Below are positions 12,391-22,929 of a stretch of 64,000 bases of DNA, piece after piece. The position numbers and the translations under genes are program-made. Location of the stretch: NCBI GenBank assembly GCA_025084515.1, contig JAJAGP010003240.1, positions 1-64,000 on the forward strand. Reading direction: 5' to 3'. Source of the stretch: Ancistrus triradiatus (taxonomy: Eukaryota > Chordata > Actinopteri > Siluriformes > Loricariidae). The notes below the pieces were generated by a model. The model had not been told where the DNA came from and did no database searches. It saw nothing but the letters and a program-made list of their open reading frames with translations. Numbering within the stretch: the stretch's first letter is position 1; every line of letters starts with the position of its first letter.

Positions 12391-13199
12391 ACGGAGCAAA
12401 GACAGTCAAGCCCAACGTCTCTGATCACCATAAGTCTCTTTGACTATGAGAACCCCCCAGCTCTGGCCTTATGTGGTTGGATGTGTGGTTGTCCTTATTG
12501 ACTGTACTCAGAGTAGAGGCCAATAAATTGTCGGTTTTTCTCTCCACGAAACTCAATTCGCTTGAGTTTGATTTGTTGATTAAGTGAGCAGAAATGTACT
12601 GAACTGTTATCAGGTTGATTGAAGAGGCAGGGTCAGCATGTTTAAAAACTGGACTCGGGCACATACACAATGTACTTGAATCACTAAAAAACACAATGTC
12701 ATCTGTCTCCGTAAAAATCTTCTCATACAGCATGAATAATCAATAATCAATCATCATATATCCCTAATCAATCATAATCATACCACTATAGGCATTGAGA
12801 GGACTGTGTGGTCAGTGCACCCAAAAGACACCAAAAATGCCACCAATGTTATACAGCCATGAAGTCATTGTGCTGTGCCAATGTATCTTCCACCACATAA
12901 CGCAGTAATAAACGATGACGCAAGCGTTTTGGGGGAGTCGGAGGGGGGACAATTCGGCCCTGGCACGGTACAAAGACAACCAGGCAATAGTGTTGAGAAT
13001 CACTGTATTTAAAAGACACATCCTTTCCCCATACATACTACCATTCAATTAAGAAATATTTTTCTGGGTTCATGAACCATTTTTTTTTTAAACAGACCCA
13101 TTTGGTTTTGCCATCCTAGGTTTGGAAGTTCGTGTGTACAAAGGACTTAGGTATAAAAAGTAATAAGTTCTCTATTTTCTCTTCAGTTGTATCCCTAAA
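12391..13199. other. Spacer between the inverted-repeat arms
   Basis: About 0.8 kb with no recognisable domain. One minus-strand open frame (12425-12733, 102 codons) resembles no family I know, so I do not call it a gene. Confidence 0.4.
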
Positions 13200-13810
13200 C
13201 AATATGGTGCATGATACCTCCCGTTGGGTTGCCAATGTCCTCATGTGATCCCTCTGGCTGTGTTTCCTCCAGTTTCTCTCTTCTACTATGCTGGCTATAG
13301 CTAATTCTTGCCGTGGGTCTCATGCTACCATGTCATCAGTATTGTTATATATTAACACTGTTCTCTTAATCAATACTAATTACAATTTTCTGTTTTCCTT
13401 CCGAGCTGTGTTCCAGCAGTTCCAGCCCCACACGTGATGTTCATCTGCTGTAGCTCCAGTCAAGCTGCTTCCGTCATCAGCTCCAGCCCCACCATACCCG
13501 GGCCACTTAATGCCGATGTGCATACTTCACATTTTATTTGAACTATGACTCCATGACTTTAGTTTCGCTCTTAGATTTATCATCTACGCCGCCCAAGGAG
13601 GTTGGGTCCCTTTTTCAGTCTTGGTCCTCCCAAGGTTTCTTCCTAGAACTAGGGAGTTTTTCCTTGCCACTGTCGCCCTAGGCTTGCTCAATTTGGGATT
13701 GGATGTAGTTATTAGGAGATAATCTAAACTTGTAAAGTTGCTTTGAGACAATGCTCCATTGTAAAAAGCGCTATATAAATAAATCTGACTTGACTTGAAA
13801 TCTGACTTGA
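13200..13810. repeat. Right arm of the long inverted repeat
   Basis: It is the reverse complement of the left arm with scattered differences. It ends in GCGCTATATAAATAAATCTG and ACTTGACTTGAAATCTGACT. Confidence 0.85.
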
Positions 13811-13936
13811 TGATGCCCTACCTAAAGGGTTCTTTTTGGGTATACCTTTTCAAATCTGAATCAGTAACACTAGAAATTAAGCTGATGCCCCGGTGGTTAT
13901 ATGCTTATATCCATAATATGTTTACCTATATTTCTC

Positions 13937-14205
13937 AGTCACTGTGTGACCCCACGGTTACAGTGCTTCCACTGTGCTGTCCTCTTGACCAGGCTTCGCA
14001 CCTCTACTCTTATTTGGGAAGGTGTAGGAATGACACCAACCCTCGCACCTTTATATGCACACTTCTCTCACCCGCTCTGTTCTTCTAGTTTCTGCGCATA
14101 GCACAGTACACGAAGCAGAGTCTGCAATCCTGTTCCCATCTCAGCACCTACACACACTGACCTGGACTACAGCACTGACCTCACATTGACCCGTGCATAC
14201 CCCTA
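13937..14205 (+). repeat. Local dispersed repeat, copy 6
   Basis: The forward copy has CACCTCTACTCTTATTTGGG, GAATGACACCAACCCTCGC, CACTTCTCTCACCC and CAGCACCTACACACACTGAC. Confidence 0.6.
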
Positions 14206-14643
14206 GTGCTATTGATTTGATATGCCTTTCCGGTATGAATCAACAAATGATTTAGTGACAGCTATGTTATGTTTAAACGCTTGAAAATTTCCCAGTCTAA
14301 TTCTAGTGGAGTCATGGGAAATCCCCATTGTAGCAGGTATGTCCACTTTCACAACACAGTTCAACAACACAGCCTAGGAATAACAGCCAGCAGCTACATT
14401 CAATATGAAATGATCAATGGGTTCTGCTCAAGCTGCTGATTTTGCCATTTTATTAAAGTCATGAACTTTGAAGGAATACATGTGTCCTCATATCTGGCGG
14501 AGACTGCTGAAACACTAATGTGGTGCAAACTGTGTTTACCTGTCCCTACCTGCCTTTTATAAACTAGACATGATCAAATTTATTGTTAGGCAACTCCCAG
14601 CCACAGACAGCTCACATTCAAAGCTGTACCAATTCTATGGCCC

Positions 14644-16255
14644 TACAGTGGTGCTTGAAAGTTTGTGAACTCTTTAGAATTTTCTATATTTCTGCATAAA
14701 TATGACCTAAAACATCATCAGATTTTCACACAAGTCCTAAAAGTAGATAAAGAGAACCCAGTTAACAAATGAGACAAAAATATTATACTTGGTCATTTTT
14801 TTATTGAGGAAAATGATCCAATATTACATATTAGTGTGTGGCAAAAGTATGTGAACCTTTGCTTTCAGTATCTGGTGTGGGCCCCCCTGTGCAGCAATAA
14901 CTGCAATAAACGTTTCCTGTAGGCTGTTTTTCCGTCCTGCACACCGGCTTGGAGGAGTTTTAGTAAGCCCCTTCCTCTGTACAGAACAGCTTCAGTCTGG
15001 GATGTTGGTGGGTTTTCCCTCACATTAACTGCTCGCTTCAGGTCCTTCCATACCATTTCGTTGGATTAAGATCGTGACTTAAAAAGCCAAACATTAACTT
15101 TATTCTTCTTTAACCACTCTTTTGGTAGAACGACTTGTGGTGCTTAGGGCGTTGTTCTGGCCTGCAGATCAACTTTCTCTTGAGAGTCAGTTCATGTCCA
15201 GAATGTCCTGGACTTTTCCTTTAGAATTCTCTGACATAATTCCAGAATTCCATTGTTCCATCAATGGTGGCAAGCGTCCTGGCCCAGATGCAAGCAACAC
15301 AAGGCCCTAAACCATTATATCACCACCACCATGTTTTTACAGACGGGATAAGGTTTCTTATGCTGGAATGCAGTGTTTTTCCTTTCTCTCCAAACATAAA
15401 CGCCTTTTCTTTTAAACAAAAGTTCTGTGTGTCTCAATCCGTCCACAAAACAATTCTTCCAATAAGCCTTCTGGCTTGTACCAATGTGATTCTTTAGCAA
15501 ACTGCGGATAGCGCAATGTTTTTCTTCTTGGGAGCAGTGGGTTTCCCTTGCACCCTTCCATTCACACCATTGTTGTTCAGTGTTCTTCTGATGGTGGACT
15601 CATAAACCTTACATTAGCCATGTGAGAGAGGCCTTCAGTGCCTTAGAATTACCGTGGGGTCCTTTGTGACCTTGCCATCTATTACACGTCTTGCTCTTGG
15701 GAGTGATTTTTGTTGATTGACCACTCCTGGGGAGGGTAACAATGGTCTTGAATTTCCTCCATTTGTACACAATTTGCCTGACTGTGGATTGGTGGACTCC
15801 AAACTCTTTAGAGATGGCTTTGTAACCTTTTCCAGCCTGATGAGCATCAACAACCCTTTCTGAGGTCCTCAGAAATCTCCTTTGTTTGTGCCATGATACA
15901 CTTCCACAAACATGTGTTGTGAAGAGCAGACTTTGATAGATCCCTGTTCTTTAAATAAAACAGGTTGCCCACTCACATCTGATTGTCATTTCATTGATTG
16001 AAAACACCTGACTCTCATTTCACCTTCAAATTAACTGCTAATCCTAGAGGTTCACATACTTTTGCCACTCACTAATATGTAATATTGGATCATTTTCCTT
16101 AATAAATAAATGACCAAGTTCAATATTTTTGTCTCATTTGTTTAAGTGGGATCTCTTTATCTACTTTTAGGACTTGTGTGAAAATCTGATGATGTTTTAG
16201 GTCATATTTATGCAGAAATGTAGAAACGTATAAGGGGTTCTAAAGCGTATCTTTC
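14644..16255 (-). mobile_element. Degenerate Tc1-family transposon
   Basis: Long terminal inverted repeats of about 200 bp bound the element (left GTGCTTGAAAGTTTGTGAAC; the right arm carries GATGATGTTTTAGGTCATAT). The transposase lies on the minus strand, roughly 15890 down to 14870, and is split by stops and frameshifts. The N-terminal helix-turn-helix region is at about 15635-15853. A solo end of the same family lies beside the N gap at 58973. Confidence 0.85.
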
Positions 16256-16289
16256 ATAAACTATTTCTGACTGACCTCGATGTAACTCA

Positions 16290-16510
16290 GGGTCACAGTA
16301 TTTAGTGTTGCTCTGTGCGGTGACCCTTCTATTTACATTCTTCTTCACCGGTCCTCACACCTCTGCTCTCATGTGGGTAGGTGTGTTAATGACACCACTG
16401 ATCACACCTCTGCAAGCACAACCCACCCGTCCTCTTTCCTCCTAGCACAGTCTTCCATACTGTTCCCACCCCAGCACCTATACATACTGACCTGATATTT
16501 GGCACCTATC
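16290..16510 (+). repeat. Local dispersed repeat, copy 7
   Basis: It shows CACACCTCTGCTCTCATGTG, GGTAGGTGTGTTAATGACAC, CATACTGTTCCCACCCC and AGCACCTATACATACTGACC in order. Confidence 0.65.
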
Positions 16511-16954
16511 CATGCAAGTTACTCGTGTTTGTGTATGACTTCATTCATTATACAGTACTTGAAAAGCACAGTATGTTGTTATCGCTCATACTTCTTATAA
16601 TTATTATTATTGGCAGTTCTTCTTCTTCCACACATTTCTTTAATAGAGCTCAAACCACTTACCATTCAGACGCGGTTCAAACACCAGTTACATAGATAAT
16701 CATGCTGTGTGATGTGTTTTGGAGTCGGTCTGACTTATCATTTTTAATAGATTTATGTTTCAAATTTTAAAATCTTCCATAGAAATGCATTGATGGAATG
16801 TTCAGATTCAAATTATAACTGACAAAATTCAAATTGTAACTGAAATTGATGATGTCACCACAGAGCACTCAGTGAGACTCAGTGATCTGTTAGTACATCT
16901 TCTCATTTGTAAACATATAAAAGTATTGGAACAGGCCCCCAGACGGGGCCAAAA

Positions 16955-17465
16955 GTATTGGGACAAACCATAGCAACCACCCAGCATCCACCTAGCAACA
17001 CCTTAGCAACTACCTGGGATGCCATAGTAACTACCTGGGACACCATAGCAACTGCCTAGCAACCAAGCAGCAACACCAGTGCAACCACTTGGGACACCAT
17101 AGCAGCTGCATATTAACCACCTAGCAACACCATAGTAACCACCTGGGACACCACAGCAATTGCCTAGCAACAAAGTAGCAACACCTCAGCAATCACTTGG
17201 AATACCTTAGCAACCACCTAACAACACCATAGCAACAACCTGGGATACCATACCAAGCACCTAGCAACTACGTGGGACACCATACCAACCACCTAGCAAC
17301 ACCTTAGCAACCACCTGGGATACCTTAGCAACCACCTAACAACCACATAGCAACACCATAGTAACCACCTGGGACATCATAACAACCACCTAGCAATGCC
17401 ATAGCAACCACCTGGGATACCATAGCAACCACCTAGCAACCACCTGGGACACCATAGCCTCCTGA
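16955..17465. repeat. Minisatellite of AGCAACCACCTAGCAAC-type units
   Basis: About 500 bases are built from interleaved words: TAGCAACCACCTAGCAAC, ACCATAGCAACCACC and TGGGACACCATAGCAAC. The units are of mixed length rather than one strict period. A small outlier block occurs at 17663-17688. Confidence 0.9.
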
Positions 17466-17732
17466 GACCTTGCGTCCCCACATGAGGACATGACATTTTG
17501 GGTTTGCTACACCTCATACTTCATTCTACTTAACTCAGTCCTCATTTGTAGACACTCTTGAGCATTTCACAAAAGCAAAAATACCTCCTGTTCAAAGACA
17601 GTGCTCAGTTATTATACATTAAAAAAATCAGAGCTCCTAGGAGGGTAAGGAGGTCTCAAGAGAATAGCAACCACCTAGCAACCACAACACATTTGTACAC
17701 ATTGTAGTTCCTTCAGGAAATGCTGATCTATT

Positions 17733-18085
17733 TCACTTTCTTATCCGTTTGATCCTGGTCAAGGGAGTGGGAGAGTCAGTGCCTAGCTGGCGGCATAGGG
17801 CACAACACAGGAATAATTGTAGACAGGGCGCTGAGCCATTGTAAAGCACATACACTCACACGCTCATGCACACACTAGGGTCATTTTAGAGACACCAATT
17901 AACCTAATACGCATGTCTTTGGACTGTGGGAGGAAGCCGGAGTACCCAGAGAAAACCCACGCAGACACAGGGAGGACATGCAGACTCCACAGAGAAAGGA
18001 CCCAGACCACTCCACCTGGGATTAAACCCATGACCTATTTGATGTAGGCGACAGTGCTACCCACCAAGCCACTGTGCCACCCTGT
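17733..18085 (-). repeat. Interspersed repeat (CACGCAGACACAGGGAGGAC family)
   Basis: Minus-strand copy with CTTTGGACTGTGGGAGGAAG, CCCACGCAGACACAGGGAGG and CCACCAAGCCACTGTGCCAC. It ends in a tRNA-like head that reads GGTGGCACAGTGGCTTGGTG on the minus strand. Confidence 0.75.
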
Positions 18086-18099
18086 GTGTGACTTTCTAC

Positions 18100-18740
18100 T
18101 ACTTATTTGTAACAAGCTGTAAATTGCATTTGTAAGTGTACGTGCCGGGTTAAAACAGGAAATAATAAGACAGAAGCATTTTATTTCCTTGTTTATATAT
18201 GTTGTAATCTCACTTTTTGGTTTCAGTAAATATAATAAAAATAACAAGACTTGTACAAACCTTCCAAAAATGTGTCTGTTTAAATAATATATTGTTAAAC
18301 TATAATTTAAATACAATATGTTGGTTATTATTTCACCACTTCTTTACATTAGCTATGGATGTTTTGTATATTTAATTCCAATATGCTCATTCAGTTATCT
18401 GCCAGTTGTATTTAAGGTTGTATTGTCATTTTTATGGATGTATAGTTTATGTTTTTATGTACAGCAATTCAAATTTCCAACATATTTGTGATAGTTAGCA
18501 AAACTTGCAAAATTATTGCAATACATAACTAGTATAAATTAACTTTATTTGCTAATTCTGTTCTTAACAGACTTCTTGATTGACACTATGGCTAGACGTT
18601 TATTCCATTACAGAAGTGTGGTTGTATTTCTGTCTCAAAGTCTAATTAAATTCATTAGAACATTCTTATTATATCAACAAATTACTTATCAGTCTTTCTT
18701 AATGAAACTTATGTTGATGGATCCCCCCTGTCTGAATGAT
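18100..18740. other. AT-rich intergenic DNA
   Basis: No exon or known repeat is recognised. Confidence 0.4.
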
Positions 18741-18754
18741 GATTATTGGTTATT

Positions 18755-18990
18755 AATGAGTAGGTGTTCATGCAGACACTGTCTACAGGCCGCAGCCACT
18801 CCCATTCTACTCACACCTCTGTTTTTATCTGAGGAGGTGTTGAGGTGACACCAGACCATACATCCCCCCACACTCTGTCTTCAGTGGCACCTAGTCCAGG
18901 TCACTGCAAGTATCAGAGCCAGGACTATCATTCCCACATCAGCACCTACACACCCTAAACACCCAATACTGACCTCTGCCCTTAACATAA
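18755..18990 (+). repeat. Local dispersed repeat, copy 8
   Basis: It contains CACACCTCTGTTTTTATCTG, GAGGTGACACCAGACCATAC, TCATTCCCACATCAGCACC and TACACACC. Confidence 0.55.
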
Positions 18991-19069
18991 CTACTGTTCC
19001 ATACATATGCCTTCTGTTTAGCAAGAAAAGGGCATTAAGCGAGTGACACAAAAAAGTAATTTAGTCAAA

Positions 19070-20669
19070 AAAAGGAGGCAAAAAAGTATTTAGTCAGCTA
19101 TTGATTGTGCAAGTTCTCCTACTTAGAAAGATGAGAGAGGTCTGTAATTTTCATCATTGGTACACTTCAACTATGAGAGACAAAATGAGCAAAAAAAAAA
19201 ATCCAGGAAATCACATTGTAGAATTTTTAAAGAATTTAATTGTAAATTATGGTGAAAAATAAATATTTGGTCAATAACAAAAGTTCAACTCAACACTTTG
19301 TAACATAACCTTTGTTGGCAATGACAGAGGTCAAACATTTCCTGTAAGTCATCACCAGGTTGGCACACACTGTAGCTGGTATTTTGGCCCATTCCTCCAT
19401 GCAGATCTCCTCTAGAGCAGTGATGTTTTGGGGCAACACAGACTTTCAAATCCCTCCACAAATTTTCTATAGGGTTGAGGTCTGGAGACTGGCTAGACCT
19501 CTCCAGGACCTTGAAATGCTTTTTACGGAGCCACTCCTTTATTGCCTGAGCGGTGTGTTTGGGATCATTGTCATGCTGGAAGACCCAGCCACGTTCCATC
19601 TTCAATGCTCTCACTGATGGAAGGAGGTTTTGGCTTAAAATCTCACGGTACATGGCCCCGTTCATTCTTCCATTAACACGGATCAGTCCTGTCCCCCCTC
19701 TGCAGAAAAACAGCCCCAAAGCACGATGTTTCCACTCCCATGCTACAACAGTAGGTATGGTGTTTCTTGGGATGTGTGACTCAGCATCCTTTTTCCTCCA
19801 GTTGAGTTTTTTACCAAAAAGTTTTATTTTGGTTTCATCTGACCACATGATATCTCCCAATCCTCTTCTGGATCATCCCTCCATATGCTCTCTGGCAAAC
19901 TTCAGATGGGCATGGACATGTTACTGGCTTAAGCAGCGGGGGACACGCCTGGCACTGCAGGATCTGAGTCCCTCTCGGCGTAGTGTGTAACTGATGGTAG
20001 CCTTTGTTACTTTGGTCCCAGCTCTCTGCAGGTCATTCATCAGCTCCCTCCGTGTAGTTCTGGGATTTTTTGCTCACCGTTCTCATGATCATTTTGACCC
20101 CACGGGATGAGATCTTGCATGGAGCCCTAAATCAAGAGAGATTATCAGTGGTCTTGTATGTCTTCCATTTTCTTACAATTGCTCCCACAGTTGATTTATT
20201 CACACACCCAACCCTGCTTGCCTATTGTAGATTCACTCTTCCCAGCCTGGTGCAGGTCTACAATTTTTGTCCTGGTGACCTTCGCAGCTCTTTTGGTCTT
20301 GAGTTTGGAGTCTGACTGTTTGAGGCTGTGGACAGGTGTCTTTTATACAGATAACGAGGTCAAACAGGTGCCATTAATACAGGGTAACGAGTGGGCGGAC
20401 AGAAGAGCTTCTTAAAAGAAGAAGTTACAGGTCTGTGAGAGCCAGAAATGCTGCTTGTTTGTGTGGGTGACCAAATACTTATTTTCAACCATGATTTACA
20501 ATTAAATTATTTAAAAATCCTACAATGTGATTTCCTGGATTTTTTTTTCTCATTTTGTCTCTCATAGTTGAAGTGTACCTATGATGAAAATTACAGACCT
20601 CTCTCATCTTTCTAAGTAGGAGAACTTGCACAATCAATGGCTGACTAAATACTTTTTTGCCCCACTGTA
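19070..20669 (-). mobile_element. Tc1-family transposon with both ends
   Basis: It is bounded by inverted ends GGCAAAAAAGTATTTAGTCA (left) and its complement ending TTTTTTGCCCCACTGTA (right). The left terminus has lost the expected CAGTGGGG. The transposase gene lies between the ends on the minus strand. Two truncated relatives lie at 29336-30429 and 53909-55235. Confidence 0.9.
19285..20310 (-). pseudogene. Broken Tc1 transposase
   Basis: A 191-codon minus-strand frame (19285-19860) holds the catalytic half of a Tc1 transposase: MWSDETKIKLFGK, then VFQHDNDPKHTAQ, then SQSPDLNPIENLWRDLK. These are the D, D and E regions of the DDE domain. The N-terminal DNA-binding half is upstream on the minus strand (to about 20310) in other frames. 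Frameshifts and an aberrant C-terminus make it inactive. Confidence 0.85.
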
Positions 20670-20879
20670 GGTCTTGCCTAAATCATTCTTTTTTTCTTGA
20701 TGTCTTGGTCAAATTTGAAGTTGCAATATAACATGTGAATGCAGCCAGTCAAAGGTAATTTTCTACTTGCATGAGTATAAACTGGGTTACTATAGTATCA
20801 TCAGGTTGAAGTAACAGTTATATGCAGGTGTATATCATCCCATCCATCATTGGTAAATCCGTCAGAAGCTCTGTTATAT

Positions 20880-21075
20880 GTAATATGTGTAACTGTAACT
20901 GAGTAGCTGTAGGGAGACTAGAGGAGTACTGTGGGTGAGAGAAGTGTGTCTCTGAGGGTGTTAAGACTGGTGTCATCCCACCTCTCCAAATGAGAGCAGA
21001 AGTGTGAGGACCTGTGAAAAGAAATGAGATCAACAGGGTCACTTGAGCAAAGCTGGACTCTGTGACCCTGGACTG
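20880..21075 (-). repeat. Local dispersed repeat, copy 9
   Basis: The reverse copy has GAGACTAGAGGAGTA, GGTGAGAGAAGTGTGTCTC and CACCTCTCCAAATGAGAGCA. No further copies were noticed to the right of this point. Confidence 0.6.
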
Positions 21076-21730
21076 GGGTCAGGCTAATAATTGATAATCA
21101 ACTTTTAAAATGGGTTTTAACTCTATGATTCACAGACGTTAATCCTATTGTGCAGATAAGCATCAACAGGCTAAGGTTAGTAAATGAGGAAACGCCATAA
21201 ACAGTATGATCTCCAATAAAGTTAATTACCGGTTTAATCTTTAATATATACTGTATTCATTTCCAGCATTGTGTTAATCAATGTACTGCACCCAGGTTTT
21301 ATCAGGAAGGAAACTGATCTTTACAGCAGGACAGTATTAATATCTTCATACTGCTACTTTTTTTGAAGAAAACAATCTGAGGAATTTCCATAATGGTTAT
21401 GTTGGTTCTGTATAGCATAATTCCAAGTAATCTAAGTGAACTCAATACATTCCAATCAGTTTAGTAGTTACTGATTTAATGTGAAATCAGGAAAGAAATC
21501 AAGCCCACACTCCTAAAAGAAACAAGTTCCTTCATAACTAGATTTTATTATGAGTCTAAACTACAATTATCTTATGTTACACACTATAGAAAACTCATGA
21601 AAATGAATGCTGCTGTTTTGAGAAGCCATTTTATTATTTTAACATACAAGTTATTCCTGTGATGGTATGGCAAGTAATATAGAACAACTTGCTCACCCAA
21701 TAGCTTCTTCATGCCAATTACCATTTTAAT
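21076..21730. other. Intergenic DNA
   Basis: Nothing recognisable was seen. Confidence 0.4.
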
Positions 21731-21925
21731 TTACATTTACTGCATTTAGCAGACGCCCTTATCCAGAGAAACTTACAATTGGTACAATCTTACAATCCAA
21801 GCAATTGTGGGTTAAGGATCTTGCTCAAGGACCCACCAGTAGCAGCTTGGCAGAGGTGGGATTTGAACCCTGGACTTTCTGAGCCAGAGTCCAGTACCTT
21901 AACCACTAGGCTACCACAGTCCCCA
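21731..21925 (-). repeat. tRNA-derived SINE
   Basis: A full-length minus-strand copy with the GCATTTAGCAGACGCCCTTA tail and the head complement CCACTAGGCTACCACAGTCC. Confidence 0.85.
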
Positions 21926-22756
21926 GTTTTAATGTATTTAATATACAAACCTAGCAGCAAAACAAAGAAGAATTTCCTATATACCTACAGATAGTAAGTA
22001 CAATCTTTAAAGTGTGTTGGTGGAGTGGTGTTTGTGTCCGTTAAAAATGGTGAATGATGGCTTTCACTGTCACTACACATCTACACTCCTACATTTCCGT
22101 AAATTAACCTCACTGATGTGGTGACCTCATTGACAAATCTGTATCCATACCCTCAAGGTTGACACCATCTACCAATCTGTTAATCAAATCAACACATTAA
22201 CAAATGACGTGTCAGCAGACAAATGTTATTTGCTGGCTCTCAAATAATCTGGGTCTAATTCAATAGAATTTGTTTGTATATTTAATTAAACACATGATAG
22301 TGGATGCACTCTGACTCACATTTTACTGGATTTTCACATGCTGTAATGTTACCCAAATAAGGGGAAGCTATTTACTGGATGTATCTTTGTTATATACTTA
22401 CCCATGTCATTTTCATCAAGTTTTTTTTAGGTATTGTGCTCCAGTCTGTTTAAAAATAAAGTTCTATCAATATGTCAACAGTTCATTATAGCAACACGTT
22501 ATTTAAAAACATTCCAATACAGCTAAATCATAGGAATTTCCTTATAGGCATTGACAGTTTTCACCAACACTATGCATGCCATAGTTCTGTGATTAAATTA
22601 AGCATTGATGACCCTGGATTGAGGGAAAGTTTCTTTGCTGGCAACTGTACATCACAATTCAGTGCAACTGAATGGAAACATGTGCATAGACTAATAGGTT
22701 TGTGACAGTGTAGTTAAAAGCAGTGATTAATATACAGTCCCTTGCAATGTGCTAGA

Positions 22757-22820
22757 GAGGAAAGCAAGAAAGAAAGAAAGAAAGAAAGAAAGAAGCAAAC
22801 AAACAAACAAACAAACAAAA
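22757..22820. repeat. (GAAA)n(AAAC)n microsatellite
   Basis: Tandem AAAG units pass into AAAC units. Confidence 0.95.
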
Positions 22821-22929
22821 CAAAGCACAGCCAATTTAGGTTATAAACTATAAAACACGTTTACATTTATTTGCTCTTTAGTACATTTGATTAGTCTACT
22901 TAAGGATTAATTACACCATGCTGATGTGT

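Noticed and set aside
12425..12733. 102-codon minus-strand open frame between inverted-repeat arms
   Set aside because: No recognised domain, no splice context and no second copy to show selection.
16955..17465. Possible CRISPR-like array
   Set aside because: Units are contiguous and of mixed length without unique spacers, in a vertebrate genome. It is a minisatellite.
19553..19990. 145-codon plus-strand open frame
   Set aside because: It is antisense to a clear Tc1 transposase remnant.
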